NCBI GenBank assembly: GCA_002713695.1
Contig: PAUB01000023.1
Location: 37,095-101,094 of the forward strand
Direction of reading: 5' to 3'
DNA: 64,000 nucleotides
Origin: Opitutaceae bacterium
GTDB taxonomy: Bacteria > Verrucomicrobiota > Verrucomicrobiia > Opitutales > Opitutaceae
Under the pieces are notes generated by a model, which saw only the letters and a program-made list of their open reading frames with translations, was not told the origin of the DNA and did no database searches. This document shows, in pieces, positions 1-7,799 of the stretch. Position 1 is the first letter of the stretch; every line of letters starts with the position of its first letter. The position numbers and the translations under genes were made by a program.

Positions 1-797
1 AGGCCTCGCTTCTTCAGCCAAAAGATGGCACAGAACGAACCGCTGAAGAAGATGCCCTCCACCGCCGCGAACGCGACCAGGCGCTCCGCGAACGACGCCG
101 TGTCCGACTCGATCCATCGCATAGCCCAGTTCGCCTTGCGTGTGACGCACGGCATCGTGTCGATAGCGTTGAACAGCGTGCGTCGCTCCTCTGGGTCTTG
201 GATGTACCTGTTGATCAGCTCGCTGTACGTCTCGGAGTGGATGTTCTCCATCGCGATCTGGAAGCCGTAGAAGCAGCGGGCCTCGGGGATCTGCACCTCG
301 TTGCTGAAGCGCTGTACCAAATTTTCGTTGACTATGCCGTCCGCTCCTGCGAAGAAGGCCAGCACGTGCTTGACGTAGCGTCGCTCTTCCGGGGAGAGCT
401 TCTTCCAGTCCCTCAGGTCGTGCGCAAGGTCGATCTCTTCCGTCGTCCAGAAGCTCGCTTCGGCCTTCTTGTACATTTCCCACACTCCGTCGTACTGGAT
501 CGGGAAGAGGACGAACCGGGCGTTGCCTTGTTTCTGCAGCAGCGGCTCCTTTGCCTCTTTCGCCTTCGTCGAGTCTCTGTCTTCGTCGGCGGTGGACGCG
601 TCGCTTTTTGTTGATTCCGTGTCTCCCAGCAAGTGTTCTAGCTCGACGATTCTCGCTGCCAGGTCCCTTGCTTCGGCTTCGGCGGAGGCCGCGCGTGCCT
701 CCGCTGCGTTTATTAAGTATTCGGTTCGTGCGTTTGTCGTGCCCGTGGCGTCGAAAGGAGGGCTCAGTTTGGCGCTGTTCGCTCGCTGCTGCGTCAT
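1..797 (-). CDS. Ribonucleotide reductase small subunit (R2), 3' part beyond the left edge
   Basis: Class Ia ribonucleotide reductase R2 carries the di-iron tyrosyl radical that lets the large subunit reduce ribonucleotides to dNTPs for viral DNA synthesis. The frame opens at an ATG at 797..795 and stays open to base 1, giving about 265 residues. A charged, coiled-coil-like extension of about 90 residues comes first. The R2 fold begins at '[20 protein letters not shown]'. Metal ligands are visible: Asp in 'FWTTEEID', Glu in 'GIVNENLV', and Glu and His in '[14 protein letters not shown]', where the Tyr matches the radical tyrosine. The sequence is closest to eukaryotic and viral R2. The partner large subunit is not in the window. 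The C-terminal third, with the remaining ligands and the tail that binds the large subunit, lies outside. The long N-terminal extension is unusual. Confidence 0.95.
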   Translation of the reverse strand, partial: MTQQRANSAKLSPPFDATGTTNARTEYLINAAEARAASAEAEARDLAARIVELEHLLGDTESTKSDASTADEDRDSTKAKEAKEPLLQKQGNARFVLFPIQYDGVWEMYKKAEASFWTTEEIDLAHDLRDWKKLSPEERRYVKHVLAFFAGADGIVNENLVQRFSNEVQIPEARCFYGFQIAMENIHSETYSELINRYIQDPEERRTLFNAIDTMPCVTRKANWAMRWIESDTASFAERLVAFAAVEGIFFSGSFCAIFWLKKRG

Positions 798-992
798 TTT
801 GAAAAGGTCGACGTGCGAAAGCGCGTGTGTGCTGTTCGTGTGGTTTTGGACGTGGATGGGTGTTTTGGACGCGCACAGCATAGTATTCGTTTGCAAATTA
901 CGTCACAGAGTCCGACACCGACGTGTAGTTATGTAATGTTCGAGTACCGAATTTGAATTGGCGTTTTGTGTTCTGGGCGTACGCGCATTTTC

Positions 993-3399
993 TTACACCC
1001 ACTGTTGGTATTTTTGGTCGGAATGCTGCCAAAAAACTGATCTGGCGAGAAAACACAGCTGCAGCGAGATGATCAGGTCGTCCTGCGATCCGCCGCTTTT
1101 GCCGGAGTAGGTGCGCCGCGCTTTGGCGAAACTCGTGCTGCCGGGCTCCACGATGATCGCGTATGATCCCATCTGGGTCTCCAGCTCTTTTAGGTGCGTC
1201 TCCGCCTTGCCGTCCGACGCGACGAGGTCTCGCGAAGTTCGCAGGCCGTCGTTCGCCAAGCAGTCGCGCAGCAGGCCGTGCATGATCTCTTTGGTGTCGT
1301 GCGTCGTCCGTATGCCTGGCCGGTTGTGGACGTCCTCGTGCATGACGACGACGTCGTTCAGTGCGCACTCGCGCACGAAGCGCTCGATGTGGCACGCTTC
1401 GAACCCCAGGTTGCTCTCCGGGCACACCACGATGATCGCGTTGGCGGTGACCGGGTGTTTTCGCAGCATCATCATGTGCTCCACCAGGTGTTCGCATTGT
1501 ACTTCTGGCCCTGGTATTTGTGCACACACGTGCGCACGTCAGGAGCCGAGAAGGACGGACGACGATCAACGAGCGCGGGTGGCCTACTCACTCGTGGCTT
1601 TGGACTCCTCGGTGCCGATTATCTGAAGCGGCGAGCGACGGGCACACGTCGCGGCATGCACACGGACATTCTGGTCAGCATGCTGTGCGAACACACGGGT
1701 GACCAACTCAACGAGTTGGTCACGAAGGCGGCACAGGACGTGAGCACGACGGCCGTGCAGTTCGAGGATCAAGTGCTGGTTCGGATGTTGCCGATCGTGG
1801 ACATGCTCAGGGAGTCGGACGACCTCGTGCTGAAGCGGGCGTTTTTGCTGGTGGCACTGACACTCTCTGCCACGCTGCAGCAGTGGGTGTACGGCGACGC
1901 TCCGAACAGCGTGTTGCCGAGCAACGTGTACACGGCCACACGCGTCGTATCCAGGTACGCGCATCTCTACTTGGACTTCAAGATCACCGAAAGCGAGCTC
2001 GTGGCAAAAGTGCTGCGCAAGCACTGCGTCGCGTGACTCACCAGGGTGGAGCCTTCGTTGGACACGATCGAGACGATGGAGAACGCGGACAGCCCGCCCG
2101 CATTCGGGTCGATCGCCAGAAACACGTGCTTCGCTCGCAGACTCTCGCTTGACACACGGGTGCTGGTCATCCACTTCTTCACCAAATTCATCGGGAACGC
2201 CTGTTGCAGGTCGTCGCACTGCACTCCCATCGTTTCTCGCATTTGGAGCGCTTCTTGGCCTATATATATGGAAAGCAAAGTGGAGCGGGTGTGTGTGTGT
2301 GTGTGTAGTCGCAGCAGGCGTATGATCGTGCTGTTCGAGCGACGGGTCGACAGGCCGAGCGAGACGAGCGCACGGCTGGAGCAACTCCGGCAGCGCGTGG
2401 TGCGCGAGCGCATATGCCAGCGCCACAAAGGGGTGACGGGCGGCAGCGCGTTCGGCTCGAGCGTGCTGTCGGAGGTGTCTCCGCTCCTTTGCACGGACGA
2501 GACACATTTCTGGGCCGACGTGCCCATTGCAGCAGCCGGAGTCGCTTGCGACGCTCCGCACCCTGACATCGCATCGCAGTTACGGGAGTGCGTGAGGAGG
2601 TACGGACATCCGGATCGCACCAAGAGGCATGCGTTTGCCGAAACGGACACAGCGGGCACGGCACAGGCGACGGACGAGCGCCGAGCGCTCGAGCCGATCG
2701 ACGCGAGCATCGTTGGCTGGCAGGAGGCGCAGGAGGTCAAGCACGTGCGCGCGTGCGTGGCAAACGTGAACTTGTGTGCGCTCGACGACGACGACGACAG
2801 TGGCGACGACGACGACGACGACAACACCGAGCGGTCGCCCCCTCCACTGTTTCTCTACGAGCACCTGCCTACGGCGTACCTGCACGACTTCGCAGCGTGC
2901 TACGTGTCCCCCGATTCCGCCTTTGCCGACCCCGTGCGCCGCGGCTACCTCTTGTACTTGTGCGAGCACGCCACGAAGGACGGCTTCTTGGCGAACGCTT
3001 CGCAAGCACACACGACAACAACAACAACAAGAACAACCACCACCACCGCAGCAGCAGAGACTCACCGGCCATGACCATCTTCAGGCGCTTGTGGCGGTCT
3101 GCGCTCTGCCATCTCGGCACCAGGTGCAGCATGTGCGTGCATTTTTCCGGGTGGTCGGACGCTTTGCAGGCCTCGCAGATGAGCTCGAACCGCAGCGTCT
3201 CGAACAGCGAATTGCCTTCCGTGTCCTTCAGGTCCAGCAGCCGGCTGTAGAAGTTGAACGACTCGAGGATGGTGGAGATGCATATCAGCGATGTCTGCTC
3301 CATCTCCAGCAGCGGCACGATCACCTCGAAAAACACTCGGAGGTCCATGTAGGCCGCCTCCTCCGCGACGATGATGTCGCCACCCGTTCCCTTCAGCGT
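993..3399 (-). CDS. Terminase large subunit, spliced: four exons for the Walker B end of the ATPase plus the nuclease
   Basis: The terminase cuts concatemeric DNA and pumps it into procapsids. I read join(993..1510, 1592..1622, 2042..2259, 3066..3399) on the minus strand: 1101 bases, 366 residues plus stop, with every junction in phase. Exon one (3399..3066) carries the Walker B region 'GGDIIVAEEAAYMD' and the coupling part of the ATPase. Exon two (2259..2042) carries the first nuclease acid in 'FLAIDPNAGG'. A 31-base microexon (1622..1592) encodes a strand-like 'IIGTEESKAT'. The last exon has 'IIVVCPESN' and the final acidic pair in 'GGSQDDLIISLQL'. Donors are GTGAGT at 3065, 2041 and 1591; acceptors are TAG/CAG at 2260, 1623 and 1511. 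The first exon itself follows a CAG acceptor at 3402..3400, so an upstream exon with Walker A must exist; I could not find it. Herpesvirus UL15 is spliced in a similar way. Confidence 0.88.
1511..1591 (-). other. Terminase intron III (81 bases)
   Basis: Short intron with a GTGAGT donor at 1591, a pyrimidine-rich middle and an ATACCAG acceptor ending at 1511. The phase-1 junction restores the nuclease frame. Confidence 0.75.
1592..1622 (-). other. 31-base microexon of the terminase
   Basis: It is bounded by CTTCAG upstream and GTGAGT downstream on the minus strand. It begins in phase 0 and ends in phase 1, which is exactly what is needed to join the flanking exons; a direct splice of those exons would not be in frame at any plausible acceptor. 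The ten codons supply a beta-strand-like stretch at the place where terminase nucleases have their second strand. Confidence 0.78.
1623..2041 (-). other. Terminase intron II, hosting an antisense gene
   Basis: The donor is CTG|GTGAGT at 2041 and the acceptor is CTTCAG ending at 1623. It holds the complete 126-codon plus-strand gene 1656..2036, whose stop codon shares base 2036 with the last base of the antisense GTGAGT donor. Confidence 0.8.
1656..2036 (+). CDS. Unknown 126-residue protein nested antisense in terminase intron II
   Basis: The frame begins at the ATG at 1656 (longer versions of the frame read through the terminase exons and are shadows). The product starts 'MHTDILVSMLCEHTGDQLNE' and looks alpha-helical and soluble, with no signal peptide, membrane segment or known motif. 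It lies wholly between the microexon and exon two of the terminase and stops 6 bases short of exon two. No function can be assigned. In herpesviruses the terminase intron also holds opposite-strand genes (UL16, UL17), but there is no visible sequence similarity, so the comparison is positional only. Confidence 0.72.
   Translation: MHTDILVSMLCEHTGDQLNELVTKAAQDVSTTAVQFEDQVLVRMLPIVDMLRESDDLVLKRAFLLVALTLSATLQQWVYGDAPNSVLPSNVYTATRVVSRYAHLYLDFKITESELVAKVLRKHCVA
2260..2270 (+). promoter_or_regulatory. TATA box of the 250-residue nested gene
   Basis: CTATATATATG lies about 55 bases before the ATG at 2322. The same bases read on the other strand form the TATATATAG splice acceptor of the terminase. 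Confidence 0.6.
2260..3065 (-). other. Terminase intron I, hosting an antisense gene
   Basis: The donor is G|GTGAGT at 3065 and the acceptor is TATATATAG ending at 2260. The phase-1 end of one exon and the start of the next join exactly to give '...MVMAGQEALQ...'. A 250-residue plus-strand reading frame occupies most of it. The AT-rich acceptor tract is at the same time the TATA box of that gene. Confidence 0.82.
2322..3074 (+). CDS. Unknown 250-residue acidic protein nested antisense in terminase intron I
   Basis: It starts at the ATG at 2322, about 55 bases after a TATA box at 2260..2270. The product ('MIVLFERRVDRPSETSARLE...') has a mixed-charge N-terminal half, an Asp cluster 'DDDDDSGDDDDDDN' near residues 155-170, and a C-terminal run of Thr before the stop. 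It has no membrane segment or recognised domain. The stop codon lies at 3072..3074, so the last 9 bases are antisense to the terminase exon. The function is unknown; as for its smaller neighbour, position recalls the herpesvirus UL15 intron genes. Confidence 0.7.
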   Translation: MIVLFERRVDRPSETSARLEQLRQRVVRERICQRHKGVTGGSAFGSSVLSEVSPLLCTDETHFWADVPIAAAGVACDAPHPDIASQLRECVRRYGHPDRTKRHAFAETDTAGTAQATDERRALEPIDASIVGWQEAQEVKHVRACVANVNLCALDDDDDSGDDDDDDNTERSPPPLFLYEHLPTAYLHDFAACYVSPDSAFADPVRRGYLLYLCEHATKDGFLANASQAHTTTTTTRTTTTTAAAETHRP

Positions 3400-3653
3400 C
3401 TGTGGTGCGCGCGCACGGGCGAAAAACACAACGATAACCAACAACAACCAACGACGACCAGCGACACGCAGATTGTGATGCGAATGAATAAATTGGGTTA
3501 TGAGCGAATGTTTATAGCGTATGCGACTCGTCGGGCCGATCGTGTTGCTGGTCGTTCATACATTGGTGGCTGGCCAGTATTTAGTTTTTAGTTCGTAGTT
3601 TTTTTTATCGACACGTGGACGCGGTTCGGCCGCATTCTTTGTCAAACGCAGGG

Positions 3654-4307
3654 TCACGAGTCATCGTCGTGGTGTTTTGCGCACACGAAAAACGCGACGG
3701 CGTAGCACGCTCCGCCGAGCGCGCAGCCGCACCCTTGCAGCCGCAGCGCGAGAGCGAGCAGACGTTCGGGAGCGCTGGTCCAGTCGGACGGGTCCGGCCG
3801 GTCGGCGCGCCACAGCGCGCACCAGAAGCCGAGCGCGGCAAACGATGCGTACCACGCCACGATCGCCACGTGCTCGAACAGCGCCCACGACCGTGGTGCG
3901 GCGAAGGGCAGCGCCGCGTACACGTCTTCGAAAAAGGCGGCGTCGGGCGAGCGCCTTTCCGCCCACCGTGCTCGGTTTGCCACCAGCGGCACTCGGCGAG
4001 CGTACACGTACTTGCCCCACAGCATGAGCAGGCCGTACCCGACGTAGACGAAGAAGGGGATCGGCTTTTCGTGCCACGTGGCGTCGCCTTCCGCTACGGA
4101 AAGCAGCAGCACGAGCGCGAGCAGTGCCGAGAGCGACTTCACGTCGCCGACCACGTCGACGGCGTAGTGCGCGAAATTGTGGTGCTGGTGGCGGTGGTGG
4201 TGATCGGGGTTCGTCGAGTGCGCTTCCGCGACGACGCTTTGCTTCGCCGCGGCTACGGCGGCCGACGACGCCGCCGCGACGCTCTTGATGCTGCGCAGCG
4301 GACGCAT
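3654..4307 (-). CDS. Four-helix membrane protein
   Basis: This 217-residue product starts at the first ATG (4307) after the TATA-rich spacer shared with the K+ channel gene. An Ala-rich, His-rich N-terminus ('NPDHHHRHQHHNFAH') of about 55 residues precedes four hydrophobic segments: near 60-80 ('LSALLALVLLLS'), 90-112 ('FFVYVGYGLLMLWG'), 140-165 ('WALFEHVAIVAWYAS') and 185-210 ('GCALGGACYAVAFFVC'). It ends in a short polar tail 'KHHDDDS'. No family was recognised. Its place next to a channel and a seven-helix protein suggests a role in viral or host membranes. The valine-rich reading upstream of 4307 lacks an ATG and is probably untranslated. Confidence 0.75.
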   Translation of the reverse strand: MRPLRSIKSVAAASSAAVAAAKQSVVAEAHSTNPDHHHRHQHHNFAHYAVDVVGDVKSLSALLALVLLLSVAEGDATWHEKPIPFFVYVGYGLLMLWGKYVYARRVPLVANRARWAERRSPDAAFFEDVYAALPFAAPRSWALFEHVAIVAWYASFAALGFWCALWRADRPDPSDWTSAPERLLALALRLQGCGCALGGACYAVAFFVCAKHHDDDS

Positions 4308-4463
4308 TCGAACCGACGGTGCTTCTTGGTCGACGGGCGGGTGTGTTGGTTTTGTACCGTGTCTTTTCAGTCTCTGAGCACGACCCACACCACCACGTTC
4401 ACCACGAAGAGCACGACGAGCGGCACGCGTGTGGATTGCGATCTACCAGATCTGCACAAACTG

Positions 4464-4475
4464 GATATATATTAA
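4464..4475. promoter_or_regulatory. Shared TATA-rich promoter between the four-helix protein and the K+ channel
   Basis: GATATATATTAA lies about 65-75 bases before the channel ATG (4538) and about 160 bases before the divergent ATG (4307). Its near-symmetry allows use in both directions. Confidence 0.55.
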
Positions 4476-4537
4476 CTGCCAATGGTGTGTTTGTTTGGTA
4501 CGCGAGTCCGCGTTTTTTGTACACGGATACTTCTGTG

Positions 4538-5341
4538 ATGGGCGAGTCGGACGCGCTGGCGCTGCGGTCGTCGCGGTTCTTCTCGGCCGTGCGCGGCTTC
4601 GCCAACAGCAAGAGCGCGCTCTCCCGCGTGCTCTGGAACTGGAGCGACCCGACCAGGATCGCGGTGAGCGTCGTCGTCGGTGCGGCGTACGTGGTGGTGC
4701 TGAGTTTGCTCGAGACGGAGGAGTACGCGCTCTGGAGCTCCTGTGCGGTGTGGCTGGTGCTGCTGCTGCACATGCCGTCGCTGCTGCACTGCCTTTCGAT
4801 GCTGAGCGTGGACGAGGAGGCGCTGCAGGAGAAGCGGTACGGCAGGCAGCGGCCGATGGTCGCGGTGCTGAGCACGATCGTGCTGTACGCCGGGGTGTAC
4901 GCGGTGCTCAACACCAACGGCGTGCACGAGCACGACTGGGGGGTTCCGCTGAAGCACGAGAGGGGTACGGGCGCGGCGATGGTGGAGGCGTTTTATTTGA
5001 GCGTGACCGTGCTCACCACGACCGGGTTCGGCGACGTGACTCCGACCGGCGTGCAGGGCTACATCGTGGTGATGCTGCACCAGATGGTGAGTTGGGTGCA
5101 CGTCTTGGTGCTGCTCGGCAACGTCATGGCCGCGCTCGTGCCCGTCGTGGACTCGGCGGTGCCCGCGGACGGCTCGAAACTTCGGCGGCACGACGAGCAC
5201 CAAGACTATCGTCTGGAGGAGGCGGTAGTGCGTGCGATGCGACAGAGAAACACTCGGATGGCGCAGACGCCGCAGCGCGCGGCGGTGGCCGACAGCACGC
5301 TGCGGACGGCGTTCGTGCACGGCGCGGGTGTCAAAACGTAG
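4538..5341 (+). CDS. Viral K+ channel with a TTTGFGD selectivity filter
   Basis: This is a 267-residue single-pore potassium channel subunit expected to form tetramers in a membrane. The selectivity filter 'TTTGFGDVTPTG' starts at residue 160 and follows a pore helix 'EAFYLSVTVL'. Hydrophobic segments lie near 47-64, 68-90 and 108-130, with a last helix after the filter ('YIVVMLHQMVSWVHVLVLLG'), so there is more than the minimal two-helix Kcv core. A hydrophilic C-terminal tail of about 75 residues follows. The start is the only ATG in frame after the promoter. Kcv-type channels of chloroviruses depolarise the host membrane at infection; a similar role here is inference. The 3' end overlaps the end of the convergent seven-helix gene by 11 bases. 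Confidence 0.9.
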   Translation: MGESDALALRSSRFFSAVRGFANSKSALSRVLWNWSDPTRIAVSVVVGAAYVVVLSLLETEEYALWSSCAVWLVLLLHMPSLLHCLSMLSVDEEALQEKRYGRQRPMVAVLSTIVLYAGVYAVLNTNGVHEHDWGVPLKHERGTGAAMVEAFYLSVTVLTTTGFGDVTPTGVQGYIVVMLHQMVSWVHVLVLLGNVMAALVPVVDSAVPADGSKLRRHDEHQDYRLEEAVVRAMRQRNTRMAQTPQRAAVADSTLRTAFVHGAGVKT

Positions 5342-6646
5342 CGGTGGCGGTGGTGGTGGTGGTGGTTTCCTTCGCCTTCGACAGCGACTTCAAGTGGGAC
5401 ACGAGCGACGTTCGCTGGGCGTGCGAGTGCAGGTGCTCCGACGGAGCCGCGAACAGCGTGACGTGCGAGCCACCGCCGCCGCTGCTGCCTGGTGTGTCTG
5501 TGTGGTGCCGGTTGCTGCCGTGGTTGTTGTGGCCTTGGTTGTTGTTGGAGAGCGAGAGCGCCTCTTGGAGTTTGCTGAGCACTTCTTTGCTCGGTGCCGC
5601 GCGCGGCGGTGTCGTCGTCGTTGGTGGTACCGTGTGCGGCGCGGGCTGTGCCATGTGCGGCGGTATCTGCGGCAGCATCGAGCGATGCAGTGGCTGTGCC
5701 GTGCTCATCGAGACAGCGTACGACGGGTTCGCTTGGTTCGATTGGTTGTTTTCTGGCGAGTTGCCGACGACGTCGACGGCCGTCAGTTCCGTGCACGCGT
5801 CACCGACAGCGGGGCTGGGGTTGGGGTGTTGAGTTTCGACCGGTCGGTGTTGCGTCCAGCCGTCGCCCGTCTTGAGCCACTTGATTTTGTTCAGCTGAAA
5901 CAGGACGTACGGCATGGCGAGCGCGGTGATGCGGATGTCACCCACCAGGACCCACACCGACTGCATGAGCTTGCAGTCGACGTAGAGCGGCGCTTTCTGG
6001 TCGATGTCGGTCGACATGCTCGCGATGGCGAAGTTCACGAAGAACAGCAGGCTGACACCTGCCGTGTAAGGTGCACCCAAGCTGAACAGCGTGCTTCGGT
6101 GCGGGATGAACAGCAGGCCGACGAACAAGCCTCGGGACGTCTGCAGCACGATCCAGTCCGTTCTACGCAGCCCGTCCTTCTTCGAATGTCGTTCGTTCTC
6201 TACACGGATGCTGACCACGACGCACCCGACCGACACGATCGATACGACGATACCGAGGCTGTCGGGAAACGCGTCGGGCGTGAGCTCCACTACGCTGCTG
6301 TACACCAGCCAGGCCGCCCATGTCATGAGCGCGTTGGCATGATCGTGGTTGATGCTGTGCATGTAGTGAGTGTCGCTGCTCGAAGACTGGTAGTTGCGCG
6401 TGAAACTCGAATACGCCCATATCAGCACCAGCAGAATGCTCCTGGACAGCAACCACGTGTGGGTTTCTTTCACCCACAACGCGAAGCTCAGCATTATCAC
6501 GCACACGCTCGTGATCGCGAATGGCACGTAGGTCCATATCTGTGCATGCGACAGACAGAATCGTAAACTATCGACGCGTGCAAAGCCGGCCGTGTTACCG
6601 ATTCCCAGTCTGTTTTTATAGTGTTGCACCGCGCGTGTGTGCTCAT
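5331..6646 (-). CDS. Seven-helix membrane protein with a 59-base intron
   Basis: I read join(5331..6539, 6599..6646), 418 residues. The main frame lacks a suitable ATG; a 16-codon first exon beginning at 6646 ('MSTHARCNTIKTDWES') joins it in phase through a GTAACA donor and a pyrimidine-rich CATGCACAG acceptor. Seven hydrophobic segments follow, for example 'YVPFAITSVCVIMLSFALWV', 'LLSRSILLVLIWAYSSF', 'SLGIVVSIVSVGCVVVSI' and 'DIRITALAMPYVLFQL'. A low-complexity Asn/Pro/Thr/His tail of about 170 residues ends the protein. The topology recalls GPCRs or rhodopsins, but no retinal Lys in the last helix or GPCR motif is visible, so the family is not assigned. A TATA-like CATAAAAG lies near 6699..6706 on the minus strand. 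Confidence 0.75.
6540..6598 (-). other. 59-base intron in the seven-helix gene
   Basis: The donor is TCG|GTAACA at 6598 and the acceptor is GCATGCACAG ending at 6540, with a T-rich stretch before it. Both flanking codons are complete (phase 0). Without it the long frame has no usable ATG before the middle of the first helix. Confidence 0.65.
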
Positions 6647-6739
6647 GGCTCGACGAAACCAAAAAAAGATGAATGTGCTAATTAGCACTCATGTGTTGCT
6701 TTTATGCGTGTGCTCTTTTGGATTTTTGTGTCGTAGACA

Positions 6740-7648
6740 ATGAAGCGCAGTTCGTACCGCAACGAAGGGGTCGCGTGTTCCGTGTACGACCTCAGCTCCG
6801 ACGAGGACGACGGAGAACACGACAACCCCGTCGTCGACAACGACAACCCGGACGCCACCACCGAGCCGCACCCGGAGCGGTCCAGCAGTGAGTGTCGGGA
6901 CGACGACGACGACGACCAGCAGAGCCGGCCAGGCACTGTCGCTAAAAATGTCCCCAAACAAAAGATTTTCTACGCCAACTTCAGACCCTCGTGTGTCGCA
7001 ATGGACGCGGTGCGCGAACACGTGCGATGCGTGCTGGACGAGGACAACCCGGCTGTCGTGGACACGTTGTGCGCCAACATCCTGACCGAGAGCGCACATC
7101 GGTTGCGGAATCGCATGTGCTGCGCGAAGAACCCAATTTTGCGCGCGTTGTGCTTGGAGAAAGTGGTATCGTACACCACACACAGACACAAAACAACACC
7201 CCAAGACGGAGCAATCGATACCATAACGTCGCAGCCGATCAAAGGTCCCGCTTTTGTTGCGGAGATCGTGTACACGGACTGTGTCGCACCCAGGCGCTTT
7301 TTTTTCCAGAAAGAGCGAGCGATGCACACGGTGCTGTCTTGGGTGCGGGTGTTCCGGTTCGACGCGGAAATCCTGAAGCTCGGCAAGTCGTTTTCCGAAA
7401 TCGACGAGGAGGCGATGCACAACATCTGCTTCGACTTTCTGCAGTGCGTTCGCCAAGCGCTGTTTACTCTGAACATATCGGTCGGGTCGACCAAGCGAGA
7501 GCAGCTGTACGTGACGGGCGTGACCAACATGGACACGCTGGTGTACTACGTGTCGTTGACCGACTATCGCATACACCACGGAGCGCTAGGGAAGCTGTCT
7601 TTGATAGTGTATCCTGACCGACCGAAGGCCAAACGCAAATACTCTTAG
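6740..7648 (+). CDS. Unknown 302-residue protein, possible structural component
   Basis: It starts at the ATG at 6740. The first 75 residues are acidic and disordered (Asp/Glu/Asn-rich, 'DLSSDEDDGEHDN', 'CRDDDDDDQQS'). The remaining 225 form a compact soluble domain with many Cys and predicted strands near the end ('QLYVTGVTNMDTLVYYVSLT', 'LGKLSLIVYPD'). There is no signal peptide, membrane segment or catalytic motif. Its size would fit a triplex-type capsid protein or a regulatory protein; neither is shown by the sequence. It is divergent from the seven-helix gene and is followed within 5 bases by a perfect palindrome. Confidence 0.8.
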   Translation: MKRSSYRNEGVACSVYDLSSDEDDGEHDNPVVDNDNPDATTEPHPERSSSECRDDDDDDQQSRPGTVAKNVPKQKIFYANFRPSCVAMDAVREHVRCVLDEDNPAVVDTLCANILTESAHRLRNRMCCAKNPILRALCLEKVVSYTTHRHKTTPQDGAIDTITSQPIKGPAFVAEIVYTDCVAPRRFFFQKERAMHTVLSWVRVFRFDAEILKLGKSFSEIDEEAMHNICFDFLQCVRQALFTLNISVGSTKREQLYVTGVTNMDTLVYYVSLTDYRIHHGALGKLSLIVYPDRPKAKRKYS

Positions 7649-7652
7649 ATCG

Positions 7653-7678
7653 GCGCGCCCCGCCGCGGCGGGGCGCGC
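7653..7678. repeat. Perfect 26-base GC palindrome after the 302-residue gene
   Basis: The bases GCGCGCCCCGCCG at 7653..7665 are followed immediately by their exact complement at 7666..7678. It could form a very stable hairpin in the 3' untranslated RNA (transcript end or stability element) or serve as a protein-binding palindrome between this gene and the giant gene. Confidence 0.85.
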
Positions 7679-7698
7679 ACGTTTAACAAGGGCATGGC

Positions 7699-7724
7699 AC
7701 TATAAACATTTACAGTATAAACAT
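7699..7724 (+). promoter_or_regulatory. Duplicated TATAAACAT promoter of the giant LamG gene
   Basis: Two copies of TATAAACAT begin at 7701 and 7716, 15 bases apart, about 75-100 bases before the ATG at 7800. Confidence 0.6.
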
Positions 7725-7799
7725 GTAGTGGCTCAGTGAGTGAGTGTGCGTACGACGACGAACAGACAGTACCTGTGAGAATCGTCCACTGTACGAAAG

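Noticed and set aside
4309..4460. A valine-rich hydrophobic stretch upstream of the four-helix protein start, as a possible extra exon
   Set aside because: It has no ATG and no convincing splice pair; it lies where the 5' untranslated leader is expected after the shared TATA box.
5800..6540. Heliorhodopsin identity for the seven-helix protein
   Set aside because: No Lys in the last helix and none of the heliorhodopsin motifs I know are visible; the protein is left unassigned.
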